A program made the position numbers and the translations under genes. Below, one piece after another: positions 62,879 through 64,000 of a DNA stretch of 64,000 nt. The notes beneath the pieces were generated by a model. It did no database searches, was not told the origin of the DNA, and worked only from the letters and a program-made list of their open reading frames with translations. Position 1 is the first letter of the stretch. Each line of letters begins with the position of its first letter. Origin of the DNA: Aliikangiella maris. Its GTDB lineage: Bacteria > Pseudomonadota > Gammaproteobacteria > Enterobacterales > Kangiellaceae. The stretch lies in NCBI RefSeq assembly GCF_040719265.1, contig NZ_JBFDAH010000006.1:213543-277542 (forward strand), written 5' to 3'.

Positions 62879-63604
62879 TCAGTTTCTGATTGTTTTATTT
62901 TCACTGAGCATCTTATACTCTACTTCATTACAACCAAGCTGAATGATTTTAAAAATAAGTAAGTTAGCTTTTGCGTAACTTTCAATTAAGAAGTATAAAA
63001 TAAATCCCCCCAAAATACTCAAGGTAAGAATATATGAGTCACCAGCCACAAACTGACCTTTATTATTCACTGCAAACTTAATTGCCTCCTTTAATAAATA
63101 TCCAACCCATGCCCAACAAATTACTAGAGCTGTTCGCAAGCCAATCACTCTTACTTTGACACGACGCTCAAACTCTCTCATATTTTCTTTAATAAGAGTA
63201 ACTTGCTCTCTATGAGAAAGGTTTAACCTTTTCAGCGCATCAGAAACAAACTTAACATATTCATCATGCACACCACAAAAGCAATACGAGGAAGGAATAG
63301 AAAACACCGAAATAACAATCAAAAAGCAAAAGAGAGCAGCATTCGCATTATTGAATAAAGTAATTGTACTTGACGTCCAAAACAACAATTCAAAAAGCCA
63401 GTACAAAGTCAAAGAAGCCAAAGCCAATAAAGCTATAAACTTGGCTATTCCCGACAAAAACACTCCTACCCCCACCATCAACAAACTCAATGGAAGGCGG
63501 TAATTTTTCAATAGCCAGTTCAAAGCTTCATACTTTGACAATCCCACTTCAGCAACCATTACCTCAACCTCTTTAACAAGTGATTTTGAAAACCCATATA
63601 ACAT
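62879..63604 (-). CDS. Unknown four-TM membrane protein next to the RHS tip
   Basis: Protein of 241 residues with about four TM helices (LPLSLLMVGVGVFLSGIAKF, FIALLALASLTLYWLFELLF, an ALFCFLIVISVFSIP segment, and SYILTLSILGGFILYFLIES) and a charged cytoplasmic helix (SHREQVTLIKENMREFERRV). No family recognised. AGGAG 5 nt before ATG 63604 is an excellent ribosome site. It is upstream of the RHS tip on the same strand, whereas immunity genes usually lie downstream; an immunity role is only a possibility. Confidence 0.7.
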   Translation of the reverse strand: MLYGFSKSLVKEVEVMVAEVGLSKYEALNWLLKNYRLPLSLLMVGVGVFLSGIAKFIALLALASLTLYWLFELLFWTSSTITLFNNANAALFCFLIVISVFSIPSSYCFCGVHDEYVKFVSDALKRLNLSHREQVTLIKENMREFERRVKVRVIGLRTALVICWAWVGYLLKEAIKFAVNNKGQFVAGDSYILTLSILGGFILYFLIESYAKANLLIFKIIQLGCNEVEYKMLSENKTIRN

Positions 63605-64000
63605 AAGCACTCCTGATTAAATTTAATTAAACTTTAGATTTAATGCTTACACAGCTATCGAGGTGATGCATTCAAAAACTCCACTTTTCACCACTTTTTT
63701 CAGTAGGTTAATTGAAAGTATAAAATCCTTTGCATATCAATTAATAGTTACATTAATCTCAATAATTATTCGCCAATAGTTCTGGGCATTCAAACTCTAA
63801 CTAGAGCGCCAGCAAATATAACAACAAGATTGAACTTAAGCAGTTTCTTTTATCGCCATTTGAATTAACAAATGATATGTAGGGTTCTGAAGTAATTGCT
63901 CAAAAAGCGGGGGCATTATGTAAGCAATCGATCACAAGAAAATCAGAAAAAGATCAATTTAATTGGCGAAAATCGATCACATTTAAAAGATTCAGTTAAT
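63605..64000. other. Right-edge non-coding region
   Basis: About 400 AT-rich bases with no coding frame recognised. The 11-mer AATCGATCACA occurs at 63926-63936 and 63971-63981, 45 bp apart. Confidence 0.5.

Noticed and set aside
63926..63981. AATCGATCACA direct repeats as an attachment site
   Set aside because: Too short and too close together, with no integrase in the window.

Overview
The window is AT-rich chromosomal DNA of a Gram-negative gammaproteobacterium. Lipoproteins, TonB-dependent receptors, a NarX-NarL system, CysB- and AsnC-type proteins, RsmE, YejK/NdpA and SfsA all fit this. The mix of Oar-like TonB receptors, DUF5916, two DUF6316-like proteins, OPT and dCache chemoreceptors suggests a marine heterotroph, perhaps near Kangiellaceae or other Oceanospirillales/Alteromonadales. 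That placement is inference. No rRNA, tRNA, CRISPR array or complete insertion sequence was seen.

Layout. 1-5.2 kb is a nitrate module: two NarK-type transporters on the minus strand, divergent from narX-narL. The shared intergenic region holds an FNR/ANR-type box and a perfect 7-2-7 NarL palindrome. 5.3-9.5 kb is a patchy stretch: an SGNH-like protein lacking its serine, an NTF2-like protein, a decayed TonB receptor and a PchR-like AraC regulator. 9.9-15.7 kb holds a DUF6316-like protein, an MFS exporter, sfsA, and two unusual signalling proteins: a receiver joined through a membrane helix to a C-terminal domain, and a double receiver with a degenerate GGDEF domain. 15.8-19.5 kb is the methyl cycle: metK with a long leader, an SAH riboswitch, ahcY, then rsmE. 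19.7-27.4 kb holds a frameshifted SEC-C gene, a di-heme peroxidase, a RimB-RimK fusion, a MOSC protein, yejK, a TrmB-like paralogue and a PLP decarboxylase.

27.6-40.1 kb has a large Oar-like TonB receptor, an isolated CysB-type HTH, asnB divergent from asnC, an alkaline phosphatase, a three-gene set (saccharopine-dehydrogenase-like, DUF2269, DoxX-like) and a DUF5916 outer-membrane protein. 40.2-47.1 kb has a uracil-DNA-glycosylase-family protein, a TPR/O-GlcNAc-transferase-like protein, a PaiB-like protein and an S41 protease lipoprotein. 47.2-56.7 kb has a PhoX-like lipoprotein with a collagen-like linker next to a di-heme lipoprotein, a chemoreceptor, a minisatellite, an OPT transporter, a peptidase M20 remnant and a lytic transglycosylase. 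murI follows, with no ordinary start codon.

58.3-64 kb is gene-poor and AT-rich and looks accessory: an M91/NleD-like zinc protease, a membrane-anchored GH25 lysozyme, two unknown multi-pass membrane proteins and a 5'-truncated RHS C-terminal tip.

The best supported regulatory elements are the SAH riboswitch and the FNR/NarL promoter. The oddest proteins are the receiver-membrane-C-terminal-domain protein, the M91-like protease and the di-heme/PhoX pair. I did not find a clear-cut new multi-gene system, only candidates.
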